Shown here: positions 17,500 to 25,488 of the stretch, piece by piece | Layout: each line of letters begins with the position of its first letter | Numbering within the stretch: position 1 is the stretch's first letter | Assembly (NCBI RefSeq): GCF_018271975.1 | Contig: NZ_JAGUCN010000025.1 | Coordinates: 1 to 64,000, forward strand | DNA: 64,000 bases | Source of the DNA: Carboxylicivirga mesophila | GTDB taxonomy: Bacteria > Bacteroidota > Bacteroidia > Bacteroidales > Marinilabiliaceae | Direction: 5' to 3' | Program-made: the position numbers and the translations under genes | The notes under the pieces: model-generated | What the model was told of the DNA's origin: nothing | What the model saw: only the letters and a program-made list of their open reading frames with translations | Databases searched by the model: none

Positions 17500-18669
17500 T
17501 CAGAAGGCCTCCGTCATGTTAAAATAGATCAGGTTTTGCTTATTTGTCGGATCCCGACCTACATCCAGTCTGAAGTTCATGCGTGGCTGCACTTCAATAC
17601 GTAAACCCGCACCATAGTTTGGCAACAGATGATTTGAATCCATAAACTTATCACTGACAGAACCAACTCCACCCCATGTTACAAAGCCACATTTGGAAAG
17701 GAGTCTTCTAAACCGGGTTTCATCACCAGCATTAAACATGTGACGGTACTCCACCACCGACATTAAGGCATTGCGATCGCGATAATGCCCCAAATAATAC
17801 CCGCGTAAGTCAAAAGGCGAACCAACCAGCGACATCTCAGTGATGGGCACATCTCCTGAAGTAAATCGTCCGTTTAGCATCCAGGCTAATACACGCCTTT
17901 CTCCCAGCATCTTTAATTCTTTAAATTGACGATAATCCAGCTTGTAAACACCATATTCCATTGTGCTTCCTATTGCCTTCGGGTAATACGTCGCCGAAAC
18001 TTCAACAAACAAACCTGAATATGCATTGGCGGGGATATCGCGGGTATCGTAACTGATATTGGCACCAATACCAACATTAGTAAAACTAAGTCCTTCAGTA
18101 GTTCCTCCCTGTGCAATAAAATGCGGATCGTTGATAACTCCCTCACTGGGTTCCTCCATTGAACGTTTTCCGGCGTCAATTGACGCTCCTAAAAACAAGT
18201 TTGTGTCACTATATCGGAATAAAAAAACCGGATTCAGCTTAAACCCGACACTTCTGTATTGGGTGGTTTCCTCTCCCCGCTCGGTACTGGAATTGGTTTC
18301 ATACCCCACACCATAGTAGTTATCAAGGGTACTGTTAATGCTGAACTGGCCGAAAATCCGGAAGCGATCCTCATTAAAAAACAATTGTGGTCTGACAATC
18401 ATAGTGCCACCCCCATTGGTCATATAGGCAAAAGCAACAGGCAATACCGAACGCTTCATGGCTGTATCTGCCACATTGGTAGAAAAGGTAAAAAGGCAGC
18501 TTCCTCCAATGACCAATCCATAATCAGGTGTATAGCCAGGCCCACCAAGGATACTAAACCTCAGATTTTTCTTCTGCTGAATACTATCTTTTTCACTTGC
18601 CTGCGCCTGTATAGTGCTGACATAAAAAACTACCAACATTATTGCATTAATTCTCAGAACACTTCTCAT
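17500..18669 (-). CDS. Omp85/D15-like outer-membrane beta-barrel protein
   Basis: This is a BamA/TamA-related surface-antigen barrel protein (Bac_surface_Ag type). The signal peptide is about residues 1-23 from the chosen start (MRSVLRINAIML). An in-frame ATG 10 codons upstream (18699) is also possible. The body is rich in alternating beta strands. The Omp85 signature region is present as LRGYYLGHYRDRNAL, and the protein ends in aromatic Phe as expected for BAM substrates. I see no POTRA repeats: at about 389 residues it is essentially barrel only. A consensus promoter at 18726-18755 gives it its own transcription start. The cargo or role is unknown. Confidence 0.8.
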   Translation of the reverse strand: MRSVLRINAIMLVVFYVSTIQAQASEKDSIQQKKNLRFSILGGPGYTPDYGLVIGGSCLFTFSTNVADTAMKRSVLPVAFAYMTNGGGTMIVRPQLFFNEDRFRIFGQFSINSTLDNYYGVGYETNSSTERGEETTQYRSVGFKLNPVFLFRYSDTNLFLGASIDAGKRSMEEPSEGVINDPHFIAQGGTTEGLSFTNVGIGANISYDTRDIPANAYSGLFVEVSATYYPKAIGSTMEYGVYKLDYRQFKELKMLGERRVLAWMLNGRFTSGDVPITEMSLVGSPFDLRGYYLGHYRDRNALMSVVEYRHMFNAGDETRFRRLLSKCGFVTWGGVGSVSDKFMDSNHLLPNYGAGLRIEVQPRMNFRLDVGRDPTNKQNLIYFNMTEAF

Positions 18670-18725
18670 AAACAGCAAATCTATTATCAAGTACATCACC
18701 AGAGTGGCTATGCACTTAATATCAT

Positions 18726-18755
18726 CAAAGCTACAAAGAAAAACATATAGCGCAA
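18726..18755 (-). promoter_or_regulatory. Bacteroidota-type promoter for the Omp85-like gene
   Basis: On the minus strand TTG (18753-18755), a 19-base spacer and TAGCTTTG (18726-18733) match the Bacteroidota primary sigma consensus exactly. Transcription should begin near 18720. Confidence 0.75.
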
Positions 18756-18858
18756 CAAAGCGAGTGAGTCAATATTATTTAACATATGAAATATTGAAAT
18801 ATTTCTCGCGTCCTAAAATACCCACACTAGCTTTATTGAAGCACTGGCAAATTGCTGC

Positions 18859-20262
18859 TTATAGCTTCCAACCACCACCTAGTGCTTTATATAAATAAAC
18901 CATTGAAAGCAGTTCATCGCGCCGGGCATTATTGCGTTTTATTTCTGCATCGAATAAACTACGCTGAGCATCTAATAAATCCAGATAGTTGATAACCCCA
19001 TTCAGGTATTGCAATTCGGCCAACTTCTGGTATTTGCGAGTAGCCTCCTCAAGATTTGACTGTGCATCGTAAACCTCTTTTGCTTTTCTGAAGGTCATAA
19101 TGGCAGTATTAGCCTCCTGGAAAGCTTGCAGTACCGAGCGCTGATAGGCATAAATTTCCTGCTCAAGTCGTGCTTCTGATTCTTTTTGACGCGCTTTGAG
19201 CTTACCAGCCTGAAATATTGGTGCCAGCACATCGCCGGCTATAAACCAGTATGGCGACTTAAGAAACTCACCCAGCTCATCATTTTCACGGCCGAATCGT
19301 CCGGTCAATGACAGACTGGGAAAACGATTGGTTGTGGCCACACCAACCATAGCATTCGCTGCAACTACACTTTGTTCGGCTGCCCTTATATCAGGTCTTC
19401 TCTCCAGTAACTCTGAGGGTAATCCGGCTGGTAATTCATCTGGTATGTATTGTTCATCCAGGCCTTTACCTCTCACCCATTCACTTTCATAGGTTCCGAG
19501 CAATAGCGCCATATTGTTCTTAGATATGCGTATCTTTCGTTCCAATACAGGCACCAATGTCATTGTTTTAGCCAGTTCCACTTCAGCTTGCTGAACAGAT
19601 GTTTCAGAAGTTAAACCACCGCGAAAGCGCAAATCTGCCAAACGCACCCCTTCCTGACGTGCCTGCAATGTCTGTTGTACAATATTCAGTTCATCATAGA
19701 GAGCTGAAAGCACAAAATAAGTTTCCGCCACTTCGGCCACAATAGACATTTGCAAAGCTCTTTGGGCCTCCTCAGTGGCCAGATAATCAGCAATAGCTGC
19801 CTCACGGCCCCATCGTATATTTCCCCACAGATCAATTTCCCATGTTAGCGATGCCCGTACCTCCAACTCTGTTGACGCACTCTCATTATTACCACCATAA
19901 TTCTCCATCTCACGTTCGGCATGAAAATCTGCCCCTAGGTGAGGAAACAAATCAGCCGAAGCAATGCGCTTGGCCGCCATATATTGCTTTAGCCTTGCAC
20001 TGGCTATCAACACATCTTTGTTATTTTCAAGCGCTTCATACACCAATTGCTGCAGCACTGTATCTGTATATAATTCCCACCACTGCAAATCATCAATAGT
20101 AGTAGAATCGATACTCATCACCTCCAACTTATCAGGCAAGTTTAATTCGGGCTTCACATATTTCTTTCCCACTTTGCATGAAGAAACTAGGGCTATCAGG
20201 CCGATGAGCAACAAAACAACTGCTTTTTGCTGCATTGTGTAAAACAGTTTATTATTCTTCAT
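18859..20262 (-). CDS. Outer-membrane efflux lipoprotein (OprM/NodT family)
   Basis: This is the TolC-like outer-membrane channel of the RND pump encoded upstream. It is a lipoprotein (LVSSC, Cys29) and opens with the family CKVGKKYVKPELNLP stretch. Two OEP repeats of long coiled-coil helices follow, with RRPDIRAAEQSVVAANAMVGVA in the middle. The length of 467 residues is normal. Its start lies inside the end of the RND gene with an 11-base overlap, which indicates a coupled operon. It would form the exit duct across the outer membrane for drugs, dyes or bile-like compounds. Confidence 0.93.
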   Translation of the reverse strand: MKNNKLFYTMQQKAVVLLLIGLIALVSSCKVGKKYVKPELNLPDKLEVMSIDSTTIDDLQWWELYTDTVLQQLVYEALENNKDVLIASARLKQYMAAKRIASADLFPHLGADFHAEREMENYGGNNESASTELEVRASLTWEIDLWGNIRWGREAAIADYLATEEAQRALQMSIVAEVAETYFVLSALYDELNIVQQTLQARQEGVRLADLRFRGGLTSETSVQQAEVELAKTMTLVPVLERKIRISKNNMALLLGTYESEWVRGKGLDEQYIPDELPAGLPSELLERRPDIRAAEQSVVAANAMVGVATTNRFPSLSLTGRFGRENDELGEFLKSPYWFIAGDVLAPIFQAGKLKARQKESEARLEQEIYAYQRSVLQAFQEANTAIMTFRKAKEVYDAQSNLEEATRKYQKLAELQYLNGVINYLDLLDAQRSLFDAEIKRNNARRDELLSMVYLYKALGGGWKL

Positions 20263-23200
20263 TACCCCCTGCTTTATTTAATTTTTGAGCAAATAACTCT
20301 TTTACCTTATATGTTATCACAAAAAAGAATGGTACTAACACGATACCAACTGTAATGGCTACCAGCATACCAAAAAACACCCCTGTTCCAATTGAGTGAC
20401 GCCCGGCTGAGCCAGGACCTGTAGCCAGCACCATAGGCAGCATGCCTAATACAAAAGCCAGTGAAGTCATCACGATAGGTCGGAATCGCAACTTACCAGC
20501 TAAAAGCGCGGCCTGCACCACATCCATACCCTTATCTACCTCAACCTTTGCAAATTCAACAATCAAAATAGCGTTTTTCGCCGCCAGTCCGATCAAGGTT
20601 ACCAGCCCAATCTGAAAATAGATATCATTCTCAAGCCCGGTTACCCAGATACCTGCAAAGGCACCCAAAGCAGCAATTGGCAATGATAGTATGACAGCAA
20701 CGGGCACCAGCCAGCTTTCATATTGAGCAGCCAGAAACAGAAAAACAAATAAGAACACCAAAGCCATAATAATGCCTGTTTGGCCCCCGGCCTGCTTCTC
20801 CTGGTAGGATAAACCACTCCAGTCTAAACCAATATTATCCGGTAGTTTCTCTCTTACAATTTCCTCCATTACTTCCATTGCCTGACCAGAGCTATAGCCA
20901 CTTGCCGGAGTGCCTCTTACTACAGCTGATGAAAACATGTTAAACCGCTTTATGTTACCAGGCCCTGTAGTATAGGAAGTATTGCCTAATGCTGTAAGCG
21001 GCACCATAGCACCATTGTCTCCCTTTACAAAGAATAATCCAAGTGTATTTTTATTGGCACGGTAAGGCGCTTCGGCCTGAATAAATACTTTATAGATTCG
21101 GTTAAACATATTGAAATCATTCACATATACCGAACCCAGAAATGCTTTCATGGTGGAAAACACATCTGATAGCGGTATCCCCAATAGCTTCACCCTGTCA
21201 CGATTAACATCAAAATAAAGCTGTGGTATATCAGCTTGCAATGCTGATGAGATATTACTAAGCTCCTTGCGCTGTCCGGCATAAAATAACAAGGTATCTG
21301 TAGCATCAACCAGATTTTCCCAGGTGGCACCTGCCTTGGCCTGAAGCTGCAACTCAAATCCCCCGGAAGTTCCAAGACCTGGAATAACAGGCGGTTTATT
21401 AAAGAAGAAACGAGCCTCTGGTATATCGTGTAAGTCTGCCCGGGCTTTATCGATAACACTCTGAAGACTTAGCTCATCATCTTCGCGCTCGTCCCATGGC
21501 TTAAGCGTCACAGTCAGCTCAGCCCTTGACTGGTTGGTCCCCACGCGTGGACTAGTACCAGCTATGCTCTGCACAAATTCAACAGCCTCCTGTTCTTGAA
21601 AATAATCTACAACCAAATCGGTTATCACTCTTGTGCGTTCCAGCGTGGCTCCTTCATTTAGCTCTATTTCAACTGTAAAAAAGCCCTGATCTTCCTCGGG
21701 TATAAACGACGTCGGGATAACTCTGGCCAACACAAAAATGAATACCATGGCCATTCCGAAACCAGCGAGCATACGTTTAGGATTTCCAACTGCCTTACCT
21801 AGGATTCCCTGGTACTTAGAGTTCGTTATATCGAGCCAGCGATTAATTGTTCTAAAGACGATATTTTTATTGGCATCACCAGGCTTTAAAATAATGGCAC
21901 ACATAGCCGGACTTAAGGTTAAGGCCACCACTGTTGAAATCAGTACTGATACAACTATCGTCACTGAAAACTGGCGGTACAATTCTCCGGTAATACCACT
22001 CAAAAAACTTACCGGAATAAACACGGCTGCCAACACCAAAGACGTAGCAATAAGTGCTCCCGACAAATCCTTCATAGCTTTATGAGTGGCCTGACGGGCC
22101 CCTATCTTCTCTTCTTCCATGATGCGCTCAACATTCTCCACCACAACAATGGCATCATCCACAACAATACCAATAGCCAGAATAAGTCCAAGAAGGGTTA
22201 ACATATTGAGCGAAAATCCCATAGCCAGCATAAAACCGAAGGTGCCTATCAAAGAAATTGGCACGGCTATAACCGGAATAACGGTTGCCCGCCAATTTTG
22301 AAGTGAAAGAAATACAACTATTACCACCAGCAGCAATGCCTGAAATAAGGTAACATACACCTCTTTAATAGACTGTGTAATATAATCCGTCATATCAAAC
22401 GGAATCAGGTATTCTAAACCTTCCGGGAAGTTACGACTGATATCTTCCATGGCAGCACGCACATTTTCTGCCACTTCAACCGCATTGGCACCCGGCAAAA
22501 GATAGATAGCCAGCATAGCGGCATTACCCCCATTTATACCACTCTCTTGTGTATACGACGATGACTCGAGCGACACCCGTGCCACATCGCGCATCCTGAT
22601 GATGGTTCCATCACTGTTGGCTCTGACTACGATCTGCTCAAACTCTGCGGCGGTCTCCAATCGTCCTTTGGTAGAGATAGGCATGGTTACATCAATGCCA
22701 TCCATAGGCTGCAGTCCCAGCTCACCAGCGGCCGATTCGCGGTTCTGATCCTTCAGGGCATCCTGCAGATCCTTCACGGTCAATCCAAAACTCGCCAGTC
22801 TGTCGGGCATCACCCAAATGCGCATACCATAGTAACGGCTACCGCGGTTAGATACGCGCCCCACCCCTGGTATGCGTCGCAATACATCCAATACATTTAT
22901 GGTAGCAAAATTACTGAGGTAAATCTCATCAAACTTGGGATCTTCAGAAACCAGACAGAGGGTCATCAGCTGACTGGCCGACTGTTTTTCTACTTTTAAG
23001 CCGTTCTGAACCACCTCGGCGGGTAACCTAGACTCAGCCAGTTTTACCCGGTTCTGAATTTCAACGGCCGCCAAATCAGGATCAACACCCACATCAAATG
23101 TTACATTGATGGAAACACTGCCCGAATTGGAGCTACTTGATTCCATATAAATCATTCCCGGTGTTCCGTTCAGCTCCTGCTCAATAGGTGTTGATACAGC

Positions 23201-23380
23201 CTGAGATACGGTTATGGCACTGGCTCCCGGATATGAACCGCTGATTTTTACCACCGGTGGTGTTATTTTAGGATATTGGTCGATGGGCAGAAACATCAGG
23301 CCAATAAGTCCCAACAGCACAATCAGAATGGAGATAACGGATGAAAAGACCGGCCTCTCAATAAAAAATCCTGGTTTCAT
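20252..23380 (-). CDS. RND-family efflux pump inner-membrane transporter (AcrB/HAE1)
   Basis: This is a proton-driven tripartite multidrug exporter of 1042 residues. It starts MKPGFFIERPVFSSVISILIVLLG as typical for HAE1 pumps. The proton-relay aspartates are in GIVVDDAIVVVENVER (TM4). LAAQYESWLVPVAVILSLP and GLAAKNAILIVEFA mark the second half. The periplasmic porter domains are complete. The gene begins 6 bases after the adaptor stop and overlaps the channel gene by 11 bases. It is likely constitutive or controlled from the 24530-24864 region. No local TetR- or MarR-type repressor is present. Confidence 0.95.
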   Translation of the reverse strand: MKPGFFIERPVFSSVISILIVLLGLIGLMFLPIDQYPKITPPVVKISGSYPGASAITVSQAVSTPIEQELNGTPGMIYMESSSSNSGSVSINVTFDVGVDPDLAAVEIQNRVKLAESRLPAEVVQNGLKVEKQSASQLMTLCLVSEDPKFDEIYLSNFATINVLDVLRRIPGVGRVSNRGSRYYGMRIWVMPDRLASFGLTVKDLQDALKDQNRESAAGELGLQPMDGIDVTMPISTKGRLETAAEFEQIVVRANSDGTIIRMRDVARVSLESSSYTQESGINGGNAAMLAIYLLPGANAVEVAENVRAAMEDISRNFPEGLEYLIPFDMTDYITQSIKEVYVTLFQALLLVVIVVFLSLQNWRATVIPVIAVPISLIGTFGFMLAMGFSLNMLTLLGLILAIGIVVDDAIVVVENVERIMEEEKIGARQATHKAMKDLSGALIATSLVLAAVFIPVSFLSGITGELYRQFSVTIVVSVLISTVVALTLSPAMCAIILKPGDANKNIVFRTINRWLDITNSKYQGILGKAVGNPKRMLAGFGMAMVFIFVLARVIPTSFIPEEDQGFFTVEIELNEGATLERTRVITDLVVDYFQEQEAVEFVQSIAGTSPRVGTNQSRAELTVTLKPWDEREDDELSLQSVIDKARADLHDIPEARFFFNKPPVIPGLGTSGGFELQLQAKAGATWENLVDATDTLLFYAGQRKELSNISSALQADIPQLYFDVNRDRVKLLGIPLSDVFSTMKAFLGSVYVNDFNMFNRIYKVFIQAEAPYRANKNTLGLFFVKGDNGAMVPLTALGNTSYTTGPGNIKRFNMFSSAVVRGTPASGYSSGQAMEVMEEIVREKLPDNIGLDWSGLSYQEKQAGGQTGIIMALVFLFVFLFLAAQYESWLVPVAVILSLPIAALGAFAGIWVTGLENDIYFQIGLVTLIGLAAKNAILIVEFAKVEVDKGMDVVQAALLAGKLRFRPIVMTSLAFVLGMLPMVLATGPGSAGRHSIGTGVFFGMLVAITVGIVLVPFFFVITYKVKELFAQKLNKAGGNEE

Positions 23381-23386
23381 CTTGCC

Positions 23387-24529
23387 TTACTTTTTATCCT
23401 CATTAGTACTGTCATTGCTAGAAGGAGCTACCGGATTCACTTTAATACCCGGATTTATTTTCTGCTGACCTTCAATAATTATCTTTTCATTGTAGCCCAG
23501 ACCTCGTTCTATGACCACGTTATTATCAATCTCGGGGCCTGTTTCAACAAAACGCTTCTCAGCTACACTATCACGCCTCATCACATATACAAAACTTCCT
23601 CCCTTTTCGATGATAAGGGATTTGCGCGGCACTACTACTGCACCTTCAAGGACATCCAGCAGGAAATTAACCTTGGTAAACTGCCCCGGCAATAGCACCT
23701 GGTTAGGATTTGCCAATTCGGCTCTTACGCCAAAAGTACCAGTTTTGGGATCTACCTGAGGATCGGCAAAATCAACCACACCTTCCAGCGGATACTCACT
23801 GTTATCTGCTAAAGTCACTCTTACTGTTGGCTGCCACGAGCGTGTACTGTCCGTTTGCCCGATATTAACATTACGTTCACGGCTTCGCAGGTAATCCAAT
23901 GCGGTCATTTTGAAATCAACTAAAACCGTATCACTTTGTACAACTGTCGCTAAAAGTGAATTGTTACCCGGACCAACAAGGGCTCCTATATCCACGTAAC
24001 GCTCACTAATATACCCATGCAACGGTGAGCGCACAGTAGTAAAATCATATTCGAGTTTATATTGAGCCAAATCGGCTTTACTCATAGCCACATTAGCCTC
24101 GGCACTTTCATAAGCAGCAATTGCATTGTCCAAATCGAGGCGGCTGGCAGCATTTTGCTCATAGAGTGGTCTGAGACGTTCCAAATCGCGTTTGGCCTTA
24201 TTAAACGAAGCTATATCACGCTTTAACTGCGCTTCAGCTTTGTCCATACGTGCCTTATACTGAGATGGATCTATTAAGAACAAAACCTCACCTTGTTCTA
24301 CCCGCTTTCCTTCCTCAAACATCATTTGGTTAAGGTAACCTTCAACCCTGGCGCGTACCTCAACATAACGATAGGCGCGTATGCGACCAACGTATTCGCC
24401 AAACAGCTTTACATCTTCTCTTTCGACTGATGCCACAACAACTGCCGGATGGTCAGGTTCTTTTTCTTTTTTACAAGCTAGTATGCTAAATATAGTAAAT
24501 AGGAACAGAAGTAATTTTCTATTGCTCAT
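23387..24529 (-). CDS. RND efflux periplasmic adaptor (HlyD/AcrA type)
   Basis: This is the membrane-fusion subunit linking the RND pump to the outer-membrane channel. I chose the ATG at 24529 because it places a lipoprotein signal directly at the N-terminus (FSILAC, Cys19). The frame is open 22 codons further upstream, but that extension would bury the signal. The body shows the barrel-sandwich half VRARVEGYLNQMMFEEGKRV, a coiled-coil hairpin with long Ala/Lys/Glu helices, the second lipoyl half VRSPLHGYISERYVDIGALV and a beta barrel. It is the first gene of the three-gene pump operon. Confidence 0.93.
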   Translation of the reverse strand: MSNRKLLLFLFTIFSILACKKEKEPDHPAVVVASVEREDVKLFGEYVGRIRAYRYVEVRARVEGYLNQMMFEEGKRVEQGEVLFLIDPSQYKARMDKAEAQLKRDIASFNKAKRDLERLRPLYEQNAASRLDLDNAIAAYESAEANVAMSKADLAQYKLEYDFTTVRSPLHGYISERYVDIGALVGPGNNSLLATVVQSDTVLVDFKMTALDYLRSRERNVNIGQTDSTRSWQPTVRVTLADNSEYPLEGVVDFADPQVDPKTGTFGVRAELANPNQVLLPGQFTKVNFLLDVLEGAVVVPRKSLIIEKGGSFVYVMRRDSVAEKRFVETGPEIDNNVVIERGLGYNEKIIIEGQQKINPGIKVNPVAPSSNDSTNEDKK

Positions 24530-24667
24530 GGTGTGTAAGTTATTATCAAGAAAGGCCAAAATTACGCTTTTGCATGGTTTTAAGATAATTTTCAACTAAT
24601 AATTCCCAATAACATTTGTTAAATGATGTTGGAGTGCTAATGTTTTATAAAGAAACAACAAAAACAC

Positions 24668-24688
24668 ATCTTAAGAAAATTCTAAGAT
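24668..24688. promoter_or_regulatory. Dyad in efflux-operon upstream region
   Basis: ATCTTAAGAA and TTCTAAGAT face each other around AA, with one bulged base. The position, about 140 bases before the adaptor start, fits a repressor operator for the pump genes. No cognate regulator is visible. Confidence 0.35.
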
Positions 24689-24786
24689 CACTAATACACC
24701 ACCAAGTTTCTTTATGTTATTTATTATACAAGCGGTAAAGAGTCCAAAAACAAAGAAGACATTACATACTTTTACAGATATTACTC

Positions 24787-24809
24787 ACAACGCTTAAGCG
24801 CTTGTTTTT
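24787..24809 (+). terminator. Orphan terminator-like hairpin
   Basis: ACAACGC, a TTAA loop and GCGCTTGT pair with one bulged C, followed by a T run. No plus-strand gene precedes it, since the upstream operon reads the other way. It therefore either ends a small RNA made from the 24530-24790 region or acts as a leader attenuator for the ThrRS-editing-domain gene that starts 56 bases later. Confidence 0.45.
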
Positions 24810-24864
24810 TCTATTCATCACTAATCTTTTTGTTAATTTAGCAAAGAACAATAATTAAGCCCCT

Positions 24865-25278
24865 ATGAAAGTACTTATCTTCTATACCAAAGAGTTTGCC
24901 TACACGCCTTCAGAAAGAAATCTGGAGAATGCCCCGGAACCAGGTGAGCCTAAAAATTTTACCGATTGTCTTCTGGCATGTATTCAGGTTGAACAAAGTG
25001 ATGAAGTTAAAGGCGTCAGAAGCCGTGAAAAAAAGCTGGCCAATCACCTGAAATGGGCCGCCCGTAAAAACAACACCAATAACATTGTTCTCCATTCATT
25101 TGCACACCTCTCTGATTCCAAAGCTTCGGTTGACTTTACGAAGCAACTATTTGATGATGCCCAATCCAGATTAGAAAATGCAGACTATCAAGTGGCTCAG
25201 ACTCCTTTTGGCTATTTTCTCGACCTTAAAATAGATGCTCCAGGCTTCTCCCTGGCGAGAATATGGGCCGACCTTTAA
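24865..25278 (+). CDS. Free-standing threonyl-tRNA synthetase editing-domain protein
   Basis: This 137-residue cytoplasmic protein resembles the archaeal ThrRS editing domain (tRNA-Thr_ED, a D-aminoacyl-tRNA deacylase-like fold). Supporting features are the start MKVLIFYTKEFAY, the conserved LHSFAHLSD stretch at about 78-86 and TPFGYFLDLKIDAPGFSLARIW at the C-terminus. In archaea this domain removes mischarged Ser or D-amino acids from tRNA-Thr. As a stand-alone bacterial protein it could be a trans-editing or deacylase factor, but the substrate here is unproven. No synthetase or anticodon-binding domain is attached and none is adjacent. Confidence 0.8.
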   Translation: MKVLIFYTKEFAYTPSERNLENAPEPGEPKNFTDCLLACIQVEQSDEVKGVRSREKKLANHLKWAARKNNTNNIVLHSFAHLSDSKASVDFTKQLFDDAQSRLENADYQVAQTPFGYFLDLKIDAPGFSLARIWADL

Positions 25279-25376
25279 AGCCTGACACATCACCCTTTCA
25301 TTAAATGAACCAACTGATTCATCACTGTTTTTTCATGATTGATTAGCCTTTTACAACTATAGGTGCATAAAAGGCC

Positions 25377-25384
25377 TACTTTTG
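25377..25384 (+). promoter_or_regulatory. TAnnTTTG promoter element for TonB receptor gene
   Basis: TACTTTTG matches the Bacteroidota minus-7 consensus. No TTG is found 17-19 bases upstream, so the call rests on one element. It predicts a leader of about 100 bases. Confidence 0.4.
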
Positions 25385-25488
25385 CCAGTGGAGAGATGTT
25401 TAGTGTAAATACACTATTAATTTTTAATACATTGCTAAAGCATTGTAACAACAAAGTAATCTAAGATTATACAACCTAAATCTTATCA

